Of a stretch of DNA of 5,604 nt, positions 1 through 5,604 are shown piece by piece. The notes below the pieces were generated by a model that did not search any database, was not told the DNA's origin, and was given only the letters and a program-made list of their open reading frames with translations. The translations under genes and the position numbers were made by a program. Each line of letters begins with the position of its first letter. Positions within the stretch are counted from its first letter, which is position 1. Source of the stretch: Planctomycetota bacterium (GTDB lineage: Bacteria; Planctomycetota; UBA1135; GCA-002686595); contig JARGOW010000284.1 of assembly GCA_029212955.1 (NCBI GenBank), forward strand, positions 1 through 5,604, given 5' to 3'.

Positions 1-152
1 AAGACCACGGGAATTCCAAAGAAGTGCAGTCCCAACCCCGCGGAGAATCCCCTCACGCCGTCACTTTCCCCGTACACCTCGGTCCCGGGCGTTTCGACCG
101 TTTCTTCCCCGTCCACCGGGTCATCCAATTCCTCTGGTTCGGTTCCCTGCAT
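1..152 (-). CDS. Hypothetical protein, N-terminal 50 codons only (runs off left edge)
   Basis: An open frame starts at an ATG (152-150) and stays open to the window edge. An in-frame TAG two codons upstream (158-156) means the start cannot lie further upstream. The first ~30 residues are strongly acidic and rich in E, D, G, T and P (it begins MQGTEPEELDDPVDGEE) with almost no basic residues. The chain then turns Gly-rich and hydrophobic (GFSAGLGLHFFGIPVV), as if entering a membrane segment or a beta-strand. About 70% of third codon positions are G or C, which fits the other genes here. It is divergent from the protease gene, 180 bases away. I do not recognise the family, and there is no signal peptide at this start. 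A spurious frame is possible, but the composition and the clean start after a stop favour a real gene. A membrane protein with an acidic cytoplasmic tail is one inference. Confidence 0.5.
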   Translation of the reverse strand, partial: MQGTEPEELDDPVDGEETVETPGTEVYGESDGVRGFSAGLGLHFFGIPVV

Positions 153-182
153 GCCCTACAGGCTACCCGTTGGGACTGCCAT

Positions 183-212
183 TACGAATGGGTTTCCCCA
201 CGGGACGGTCAA
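183..212 (-). promoter_or_regulatory. Weak candidate promoter for the left-edge minus-strand gene
   Basis: On the minus strand TTGACC (212-207) matches five of six -35 bases. The best -10 at an 18-base spacing is TTCGTA (188-183), which is poor. The implied transcript start would lie some 25 bases before the ATG at 152, a sensible distance. This rests almost entirely on the -35 match. Confidence 0.18.
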
Positions 213-268
213 GATCACGCTAGTCCATGGGATTGGGGGCATCGGATTGTAGGGAGTGAGTGAATCGG

Positions 269-297
269 CTGGCCGAATCCGAACCCAACCCTAAAAT
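269..297 (+). promoter_or_regulatory. Candidate sigma-70-like promoter for the protease gene
   Basis: TAAAAT at 292-297 matches five of six bases of the -10 consensus and is the only such A+T patch upstream of the protease gene. Seventeen bases upstream, CTGGCC at 269-274 matches the -35 consensus at only three of six positions. Transcription would start near 304, leaving a leader of about 29 bases before the ATG at 333. The -10 is reasonable, the -35 is poor, and the promoter grammar of this host is unknown. Confidence 0.28.
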
Positions 298-332
298 GAT
301 GGACCCCCACAACCTGCCCCACCGGGTCTCCC

Positions 333-3300
333 ATGAACAAACTTCTGCTGCTCGCCTGCGCTCTCCTGTGCAGTCCCTTCGCATTCGCCCAGGACACGGA
401 CTCCAATACCTGGATTCGATTGCCACGCAATCCTGTGATGGCCCCCGATGGAACCGCTTTCGCTTTTGCCTGGCAAAAGGACATTTGGACCGCGTCCATC
501 GACGGCGGCACGGCCCATCGCCTGACCGTGCACGGTGCCGACGACGACCGGCCGCTCTATAGCCCCGACGGCCAAAAAATCCTGTTCCGCAGCGACAGGT
601 CCGGTGGCAACCAACTGTATGTCATGCCCTCAGCGGGGGGTGCGGCCCGACAGATCACTTTCACCTCCCACCAGGATACACCCCTGGGCTTCACAGCCGA
701 CGGATCGGGCGTTTTGATTTCGCGCAGCACGGACCGGGGATACCACTACTCCGAATCCCGCCGCGTCTATGAAATCAAACTGGAAGGCCAAGCCCCTCCG
801 CGTTTGCTGCTCGACGTGGGCCTGTCCGACGCGGACCTATCCCCCGACGGCAAGACCTTGCTCTTCACCCGGGGCCGTGGCGCCTGGTATCGCAAGGGCT
901 ACAAGGGCCCCCAAGCCCTGCAACTTTGGACGGCCAACCTGGCGGCTTCCCCCCCCACTCTTCGCAGGGTCGACGCGGACCAAAAGGACTTCCAGAACGT
1001 GTCCCACCTGTTCCCAACCTGGGCCCCAGACGGCAAGAGCTACTTTTTCGTGAGCGATCCCAAGGGCACCTTCAACGTGTTCCAACAATCCCTGGATGAT
1101 CTGACTCCGCGCCGCATCACGGATTTCACCGCCCGGGACGGCAGCGATGACGGGGCCGTCTTCCTGAGCCTTTCCGCCGATGGGCGCACCATGTTGATGC
1201 GCAGGCGCTTCGACCTGATGAAGCTGGACCTGTCTAACGAGACCCTATCTCCGATCACGCTCAAGGCCGGCGGGGATGGCATCGCCAGCCCCCTGGAACA
1301 CAAGGTCGAGAAAAAGACCCGGGACATCGCCTTCACCCAAGACGGCAAACAAATGGCCTACGTGGCCGGCCAGGACATCTATGTCATGGACCGCATTCTC
1401 AAGGAACCGGTACAGGTCACGAACACGCCCGCGGTGGAGAGCGACCTGGCCTTCAGCCTGGACGGCAAGACCCTGTACTATGTTTCCGAAGCGGGCGGAG
1501 AGGTCGACATTTGGCAAGCCAGCCACACCCAGGAGGCCGGCATCTGGTGGATGGCCAAGGACTTCGAACACAAAGCCCTCACGGACGACGCCCAAGTGGA
1601 GCGCCGGCTCGCGGTGTGCCCCAAGGGGGACAAGCTGGCCTACGTGCGCGGGACCCACATTTACACCATGAATGGGGACGGCAGCGATGCGCGTGAAGTG
1701 GTTCCCGCTTGGTCCCTACCCGACTTCGGTTGGTCGCCCGACGGCCAGTGGCTCACCTACGCCACCCAAGACGACGATTACAACTCCGACGTGTTTGTGG
1801 TGCCCGTGGACGGCAGCCGGGAACCCTTCAACCTCTCACGCCACCCGGATGGGGATTACAACCCGGTTTGGTCCGGCGACGGCAAGCGCCTCGCATTCAC
1901 CAGCCAACGGGCCGGAGATGAAATGGACGTGTACTACATCAACCTCACCAAGGAGGAGGACGAAAGCACGGAACGCGACCGCAAACTGAAGGAAGCGCTC
2001 GAGGCCATGGAGGACAAAAAGAAGGGTAAGGACGGCAAGAAAAAGAAGGGCGGCAACAAGTCCAAGGGGAGCGGCGACACACCGGAGGAACCGGGCCCCG
2101 ATGATCCGGCCGTGGATCCGAATTCCGAACCTGGAGCGGGCGAACCGGAAAGCACCGACGGGCCCTCCGAGTCACCCGATGGGGATTCCGAGGAGAAAGC
2201 CGAAGAGGATACGGACGAACCCCTCGTCATCGACTTCGATGGCATCCACGACCGCATCCACCGTATTTCGATCCCCAACTCCTACGAGCGGTCGCTAAGT
2301 TGGTCCCCCGATGGCAACAAGCTCGTATTCCAAGCGACCGTGAAGTCGAAATCGGCGGTCTACCAGCTCGAGTTCCCCAAGGCTGAAAAGCCCGCTCACT
2401 TCAGCGACACCCAGTTGGGGAGCGCCATGTGGTTGCCCGATTCCAAGCAGATCGTAGGTCAAGCCGATGGCCGACCTGCCTCGGTTTCGAACAAGGGTAA
2501 GGCCGAATACTTTGACTTCAGCGTGCGCTGGATCCGGGACTGGCGCGCCGTACGCGCCATCGCCTTCGACCAGGCCTGGCGGGCCATGCGCGACCGATTC
2601 TATGACCCCCAATTGAACCACCGGGACTGGAATCAAATCCGAGCCACCTACCGGCCCGTTGCGCAGCAGTGCCTGGGCCAGGGTGAATTCACCCACCTGA
2701 TGAACATGATGCTCGGCGAACTGAACGCATCGCACATGGGTCACCGGGGCGGGGGCGAACCCCTTCCTGAGAATCCCAACGAGGACGCTTGGCAGCCCAC
2801 CACCTACCAACTCGGTTTGCGTTACTCCCTGGACCACACGGGCCCGGGTCTGCGGGTCGAAAGTGTGATCCCTGGGAGCGCTTGCCACCGGGCTCGCTCC
2901 CAGGTCCTGGTCGGAGAAACCCTGACCCACCTGGACGGCACCGCCCTGGATGCCTCGGTCGACCTGGACCGCCTACTCACAATGGACCAGGTGCGCGACG
3001 TGGAACTCACGGTGCTCGATGCCGCAGGCGAAGCCCGCCAAGTCACCGTGCGGCCCACCTCTTCGGTGCGTGGCCTGCTGTACGACGAATTTGCCGAAGC
3101 CAACCGGGCCAAGGTGGAAGAATGGTCCAACGGCAAACTTGGCTACCTTCATATTCGCGGCATGAATATGGGATCCTTCCGCAAGATGGAGGAAGACCTG
3201 TTCGCCGCCGGACACGGCAAGGATGGACTCTTGATCGACGTGCGCTTTAACGGGGGCGGCAGCACAGCCGACCACGTTTTGACCGCGCTCACCCAGCCGG

Positions 3301-3743
3301 TGCACGCGATTACCCAATCCCGTGGCAGCGGGGAAGGATACCCCCAAGGCCGCAAGGTCTACGCATCCTGGAGCAAGCCCATCGTGGTGCTTTGCAACGA
3401 ACACTCTTTCTCAAACGCGGAGATTCTGTCCCACGCCATCAAGCAAATCGGTCGGGGAACCCTGGTCGGCATGCGCACGGCTGGTGGCGTGATCAGCACC
3501 TCTAGCGTTGGCCTCCTCGACGGAAGCAGCGCCCGTATGCCCATGCGCGGCTGGTATCTCATCGATACCGGTCAAGACATGGAACTCAACGGCTGCCTGC
3601 CCCACATCCCCCTCTGGAACCAACCCGACGGTCCCGACGACCAACTGGCCCAGGCGGTGAGTTCCCTCGCCGCCACGGTCCAGAAGCTGGCCCAGGAGCC
3701 CCAATTGCCCCTGGTGCCCGCCGCGGACCTGCGGGCGAAGTGA
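333..3743 (+). CDS. Exported tricorn-type serine protease (S41 family) with beta-propellers and PDZ domain
   Basis: This 1136-residue protein is predicted to degrade peptides outside the cytoplasm, most likely in the periplasm. Residues 1-19 form a signal peptide (MNKLLLLACALLCSPFAFA, cleavage before QD). Residues ~25-725 carry about a dozen propeller blade repeats with SPDG-type motifs (YSPDGQKILF, LSPDGKTLLF, GWSPDGQWLTY, SWSPDGNKLVF), matching the 6- plus 7-bladed propellers of tricorn. A charged linker at ~540-629 interrupts the second propeller. The C1 domain spans ~727-806 with Ser800-His801 in GELNASHMG. A PDZ domain spans ~825-909. The C2 core has VRFNGGG (970-976, oxyanion region), nucleophile Ser1027 in NEHSFSNAE, and Glu1084 in MELNGCLP. 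This order and spacing agree with Ser745/His746, Ser965 and Glu1023 of Thermoplasma tricorn, so the tetrad looks intact. The start is well fixed: an in-frame TGA lies at 297-299 and 333 is the first ATG after it. The length slightly exceeds classical tricorn, which the linker explains. Substrates cannot be read from the sequence. Confidence 0.95.
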   Translation: MNKLLLLACALLCSPFAFAQDTDSNTWIRLPRNPVMAPDGTAFAFAWQKDIWTASIDGGTAHRLTVHGADDDRPLYSPDGQKILFRSDRSGGNQLYVMPSAGGAARQITFTSHQDTPLGFTADGSGVLISRSTDRGYHYSESRRVYEIKLEGQAPPRLLLDVGLSDADLSPDGKTLLFTRGRGAWYRKGYKGPQALQLWTANLAASPPTLRRVDADQKDFQNVSHLFPTWAPDGKSYFFVSDPKGTFNVFQQSLDDLTPRRITDFTARDGSDDGAVFLSLSADGRTMLMRRRFDLMKLDLSNETLSPITLKAGGDGIASPLEHKVEKKTRDIAFTQDGKQMAYVAGQDIYVMDRILKEPVQVTNTPAVESDLAFSLDGKTLYYVSEAGGEVDIWQASHTQEAGIWWMAKDFEHKALTDDAQVERRLAVCPKGDKLAYVRGTHIYTMNGDGSDAREVVPAWSLPDFGWSPDGQWLTYATQDDDYNSDVFVVPVDGSREPFNLSRHPDGDYNPVWSGDGKRLAFTSQRAGDEMDVYYINLTKEEDESTERDRKLKEALEAMEDKKKGKDGKKKKGGNKSKGSGDTPEEPGPDDPAVDPNSEPGAGEPESTDGPSESPDGDSEEKAEEDTDEPLVIDFDGIHDRIHRISIPNSYERSLSWSPDGNKLVFQATVKSKSAVYQLEFPKAEKPAHFSDTQLGSAMWLPDSKQIVGQADGRPASVSNKGKAEYFDFSVRWIRDWRAVRAIAFDQAWRAMRDRFYDPQLNHRDWNQIRATYRPVAQQCLGQGEFTHLMNMMLGELNASHMGHRGGGEPLPENPNEDAWQPTTYQLGLRYSLDHTGPGLRVESVIPGSACHRARSQVLVGETLTHLDGTALDASVDLDRLLTMDQVRDVELTVLDAAGEARQVTVRPTSSVRGLLYDEFAEANRAKVEEWSNGKLGYLHIRGMNMGSFRKMEEDLFAAGHGKDGLLIDVRFNGGGSTADHVLTALTQPVHAITQSRGSGEGYPQGRKVYASWSKPIVVLCNEHSFSNAEILSHAIKQIGRGTLVGMRTAGGVISTSSVGLLDGSSARMPMRGWYLIDTGQDMELNGCLPHIPLWNQPDGPDDQLAQAVSSLAATVQKLAQEPQLPLVPAADLRAK
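1950..2219 (+). other. Charge-segregated disordered linker inside the protease (residues ~540-629)
   Basis: This in-frame segment separates the propeller blade ending in DVYYINLT from the next one, which resumes at VIDFDGIHDRI. The first part has a short helical-looking stretch (KLKEALEAMED), then a Lys/Gly run with about ten Lys in some twenty residues (including KKKGKDGKKKKGGNKSK). The second part, about 48 residues, is acidic and rich in Pro, Ser and Gly, with about nineteen Asp/Glu and one Lys. It has no aromatic residues. Lys/Glu-rich insertions at this site are, from memory, common in bacterial tricorn homologues. It is probably an exposed flexible loop, not a folded domain. Confidence 0.8.
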
Positions 3744-3749
3744 GAGGGC

Positions 3750-3784
3750 GGCGGGGAGCCGCACGGCCGTGCGGCTCCTTCGCC
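3750..3784 (+). terminator. Strong G+C-rich hairpin between protease and porin genes; possible terminator or attenuator
   Basis: Positions 3755-3778 are a perfect 24-base inverted repeat: left arm GGAGCCGCACGG, right arm its exact reverse complement. The stem can be lengthened by pairing GGCG (3750-3753) with CGCC (3781-3784) across a small internal loop. It begins six bases after the protease stop codon. It is followed by only two T residues and no T-tract, so classical Rho-independent termination would be inefficient. It could be a partial terminator, an mRNA-end stabiliser, or a block to translation of the downstream GTG start. Confidence 0.6.
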
Positions 3785-3791
3785 AAGGGTT

Positions 3792-5027
3792 GTGAGAATC
3801 CGAATACTGCCCAATCCACCCACCATGCTCTGCCCCCTACTGCTCGCGCTCCTACCCCACGTCCCGGCCCAAACCGTCCAGGAATCCACGCCGCAACCTC
3901 CCAAAGTGGACCCCGGTTCGCTCCGTCTGCGCTACGAAGACGGTTTGGTCTTCGAATTCGGCACCGGCAAGCTGGTGGTGGAAGGTTTATTCGAGGTGGG
4001 CGCCTTCGTGACCGAGGGCGGCGCGTCGGCCGCACGGGACCCGGACTCGGACACCTATGTGAAGCGCATGCGGCCCGAGTTCGCGGGACAGTTTGATGGC
4101 GGCTGGCGCTTCCGCTTCGAACCCAAGTTCGATGATTCCGGTGTAGAACTGGAGGAAGCCTGGGTAGGCCGGGAGATATTCGATGGCGAAGCGCTATTGC
4201 GCCTAGGTCGCATGAAAGCCCCCTTCGGGCTCGAAGAGCTGCGCAGCCGCCGACACATCCACTTCCCACGCTTCTCCATCCTCAACCAATTCTCCCCCGC
4301 CGAGGATCACGGCCTGTTCGTCACCGGCCGGGAGGGCCGCTTCGAATACGGCATGGCGGTTTACAACGGCACGGGTGGTTCCGAGCAGGACGACGGCAAG
4401 GACATCGCCCTCTCGGGCATGTGGCACTCGGCAAACCCGATTGATTCGAAGGCCAACTGGCAAGTCGGCGCCGCCCTCACCTATGGCAAACAGGGCCAGT
4501 CCGTGGGCGGGGACCCCATCAAAAACGCTTCGGGCCAACCGGTTCTGGAATTCGCCCCCGGCGCCGAGCTCGACGGGGACCGCTTGCGCCTGGCCCTGCA
4601 AGGCGCCTGGTTCTCCGGCCCCCTGATGATTCAAGCAGAGGCCCTATCCGTACAGCAGGAGGTCACCGGCGGCGGTGCATCCGAGGATATGGATCTGCAC
4701 GGTTTCTACGTGGATATCGCCCGGTCGCTCACCGGCAACGACTTGGACTTCGGCGGAGTGCACGACCCCGATGATTCCTGGCTCCTGGCCCTGCGCCTCT
4801 CATCCCTGCAAATCGGGGATGACCTGGAAACCCCGGGACTGCTCACCCCCGGAACCTACGCGGACTCCATCGATTCGGTCTCCCTGGGCCTCCACTGGAT
4901 CCCAGGCTCCCACATGATCGTACGCCACGCATGGACCCACTCCTGGTACGGCGACACGGTCACGATCGACGGCGCAGACGTGGACGACGAGGGCATGTTC
5001 ACGGTCGAATTGCAGCTACACTTTTAG
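3792..5027 (+). CDS. Outer-membrane porin, phosphate-selective porin O/P (OprO/OprP) family
   Basis: Predicted outer-membrane beta-barrel channel for small anions or other solutes; 411 residues from this GTG. Family signs, numbered from the GTG: GRMKAPFGLEEL at 139-150, which corresponds to the conserved 'GQFKTPFSLE' strand; the following SRRHIHFPRFSILNQF; AWFSGPLMIQAEAL around 272-285; LHGFYVDIARSLTGN around 302-316; many alternating strands; and a C-terminal LQLHF ending in Phe, as outer-membrane assembly requires. The N-terminus has a signal peptide ending HVPA before QT. The start is uncertain. GTG 3792 gives an n-region with two Arg (MRIRILPNPPT), and AAGGG at 3785-3789 lies just before it, though too close. 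ATG 3825 gives 400 residues but no basic residue before the hydrophobic core and no Shine-Dalgarno sequence. It lies 48 bases after the protease stop, across the hairpin. Family is confident; phosphate specificity is not shown, and it could be a general or pyrophosphate/polyphosphate porin. Confidence 0.88.
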   Translation: MRIRILPNPPTMLCPLLLALLPHVPAQTVQESTPQPPKVDPGSLRLRYEDGLVFEFGTGKLVVEGLFEVGAFVTEGGASAARDPDSDTYVKRMRPEFAGQFDGGWRFRFEPKFDDSGVELEEAWVGREIFDGEALLRLGRMKAPFGLEELRSRRHIHFPRFSILNQFSPAEDHGLFVTGREGRFEYGMAVYNGTGGSEQDDGKDIALSGMWHSANPIDSKANWQVGAALTYGKQGQSVGGDPIKNASGQPVLEFAPGAELDGDRLRLALQGAWFSGPLMIQAEALSVQQEVTGGGASEDMDLHGFYVDIARSLTGNDLDFGGVHDPDDSWLLALRLSSLQIGDDLETPGLLTPGTYADSIDSVSLGLHWIPGSHMIVRHAWTHSWYGDTVTIDGADVDDEGMFTVELQLHF

Positions 5028-5077
5028 TCCGCGGACCCCCATCCGCCTCCCAACGGACTTCACCCAAAGGTACCTCG
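5028..5077. other. Convergent 50-base gap between the porin and nuclease genes
   Basis: The porin stop (TAG 5025-5027) and the nuclease stop (TGA on the minus strand, 5080-5078) face each other across 50 bases. Only a 10-base palindrome, GTCCGCGGAC at 5027-5036, is visible, with no T-tract on either strand. I see no good intrinsic terminator here. Confidence 0.5.
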
Positions 5078-5604
5078 TCAATCCCGGCCGCAAACGCCGC
5101 GGTAGTTGCAGCTGTTGCAGGGGAAGCCGCCCTGGCCGGGGTCGGGTACGCAGGGAAAGTCGCGTTCGTTGCCCACGCCCTTGTCGGCGTTGAAATGCAC
5201 TTCGCGCATGGCGCCCATGGTTTCGATCATGCGGGTGCGCATCTCCTCGCGTTCTTCCGCGTTGAGGCGCTGTTCTACGATCTCGCCCTGTTGCAGGTAG
5301 GCGTCGTAGCAGATCACGTTGTCGGGATCCACATCCCAGGAGGCCACGGCGTACTCAACGTACACGGCCAACTGGAAGGCATCCCTGGGGTTGGGACGCC
5401 CGGTTTTCCAATCGTATACGTGCACCATGCCCGAGGCATCCCGGAAGGCGAAGTCCGGAATGGCGTAGACCTTGGTTCCCTCAAAATCGAAGGTCGACAT
5501 CTCTTCGCAGGCCAGGTAGCCGGCGGGATCCGCCTCCCGGGCGGGCGCCAAGGCCGGACTGTCCAGGAAGTTGTCGATGGACTGCTGCATGCGTTCTATG
5601 TAGC
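5078..5604 (-). CDS. PD-(D/E)XK nuclease of RecB/AddB/Cas4 type with C-terminal Fe-S cysteines, 5'-truncated by window edge
   Basis: C-terminal 174 residues of a predicted DNA nuclease. Numbering from the internal ATG at 5590, metal-binding residues are Asp46 in AIPDFAFR and Asp60-x-Lys62 in VYDWKTG. They are followed by QLAVY (73-77), the Q-x3-Y motif typical of the RecB-like branch. The tail has Cys147, Cys158, Cys161 and Cys167; the last three form C-x2-C-x5-C, the C-terminal part of the Fe-S site of AddB and Cas4 nucleases, whose fourth Cys lies near the N-terminus and would be beyond this window. The frame stays open upstream of that ATG (YIER) to the right edge, so 5590 is probably not the true start. 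The family usually begins with a 'CPRKYY'-like segment, not seen here. No helicase or CRISPR gene is visible, so it could be a stand-alone nuclease, an AddB C-terminus or a Cas4-like protein. A stand-alone nuclease is my preference. Confidence 0.85.
   Translation of the reverse strand, partial: YIERMQQSIDNFLDSPALAPAREADPAGYLACEEMSTFDFEGTKVYAIPDFAFRDASGMVHVYDWKTGRPNPRDAFQLAVYVEYAVASWDVDPDNVICYDAYLQQGEIVEQRLNAEEREEMRTRMIETMGAMREVHFNADKGVGNERDFPCVPDPGQGGFPCNSCNYRGVCGRD

Larger units (their letters stand above)
153..332. other. Divergent intergenic region between the left-edge gene and the protease gene
   Basis: These 180 bases separate two outward-reading genes and should hold both promoters. 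I see no convincing gene here: an 80-codon plus-strand frame at 24-263 has no recognisable features and overlaps the more plausible minus-strand gene. Neither gene has a clear Shine-Dalgarno sequence; the bases before the protease ATG are C-rich (accgggtctccc). A short imperfect palindrome, TCGGCTGGCCGA at 265-276, overlaps where the -35 of the best plus-strand promoter would lie. It could be an operator, but its 5-base arms are too short to insist on. Confidence 0.6.

Noticed and set aside
24..263. A 79-codon plus-strand frame upstream of the protease
   Set aside because: It has no recognisable features and overlaps the more plausible minus-strand gene start and the likely promoter region.
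333..371. Possible lipoprotein signal in the protease (Cys9 or Cys13)
   Set aside because: Neither LLAC nor ALLC fits the lipobox well, and both come too soon after the start to leave a full hydrophobic core. The FAFA-QD signal peptidase I site fits better.
2295..2930. A 211-codon open frame on the minus strand
   Set aside because: It lies wholly antisense to the protease propeller, C1 and PDZ region, whose frame carries clear family motifs. High G+C content makes long antisense frames common, and this one shows no recognisable motif.
3740..4096. A 118-codon plus-strand frame overlapping the protease stop and porin start
   Set aside because: It is out of frame with the porin, which has family motifs. 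Its product is low-complexity Arg/Gly/Pro sequence, typical of a shadow frame.
3586..4269. A 227-codon minus-strand frame across the protease-porin gap
   Set aside because: The product is Arg/Pro/Gly-rich with no domain-like pattern, and it is antisense to the ends of two well-supported genes.
5027..5036. Palindrome GTCCGCGGAC as a bidirectional terminator
   Set aside because: Ten bases with no loop and no T-tract on either strand are too little to support a terminator.
5078..5604. Labelling the nuclease as Cas4
   Set aside because: The motifs are shared by Cas4, AddB and many stand-alone nucleases. No CRISPR repeat or other cas gene is visible, so the specific name is not supported.
1..5604. 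CRISPR array, tRNA, rRNA, insertion sequence or attachment site
   Set aside because: I saw no regularly spaced direct repeats, cloverleaf-like segments, transposase motifs or flanking terminal repeats. The recurring gacggcaag-like words in the protease gene encode the propeller blade motif.

Overview
The window is G+C-rich and densely coding. It suggests a Gram-negative bacterium: it encodes an outer-membrane porin of the OprO/OprP type and a large protease with a clear signal peptide. A planctomycete- or acidobacterium-like host is my best guess, from the exported tricorn-like protease, the absence of convincing Shine-Dalgarno sequences, and the style of the nuclease. The sequence alone does not prove that assignment.

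Layout from left to right. (1) Positions 1-152, minus strand: the first 50 codons of an otherwise unseen gene that runs off the left edge, with an acidic N-terminus followed by a Gly-rich hydrophobic stretch. (2) Positions 153-332: a divergent intergenic region with weak candidate promoters in both directions. (3) Positions 333-3743, plus strand: a complete exported tricorn-type S41 serine protease of 1136 residues. It has a signal peptide, two beta-propellers made of repeated 'SPDG'-type blades, a PDZ domain, and a catalytic core with the full Ser-His / Ser / Glu tetrad. A charged linker of about 90 residues interrupts the second propeller. (4) Positions 3750-3784: a strong G+C-rich hairpin between the protease and the next gene. 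(5) Positions 3792-5027, plus strand: a phosphate-selective-porin-like (OprO/OprP family) outer-membrane barrel. (6) Positions 5078-5604, minus strand: the C-terminal part of a RecB/AddB/Cas4-like PD-(D/E)XK nuclease with a C-terminal Fe-S-type cysteine cluster. It converges on the porin gene and runs off the right edge.

The protease and porin are codirectional and may form a two-gene envelope unit: an extracytoplasmic peptide-processing enzyme beside an outer-membrane channel. The hairpin between them may make porin expression partial or independent. The nuclease is on the other strand and looks functionally unrelated. I see no tRNA, rRNA, CRISPR array, insertion sequence or phage gene. The complete genes belong to recognisable families. 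The least explained items are the intergenic hairpin, the charge-segregated linker, the left-edge gene, and the missing genomic context of the nuclease.
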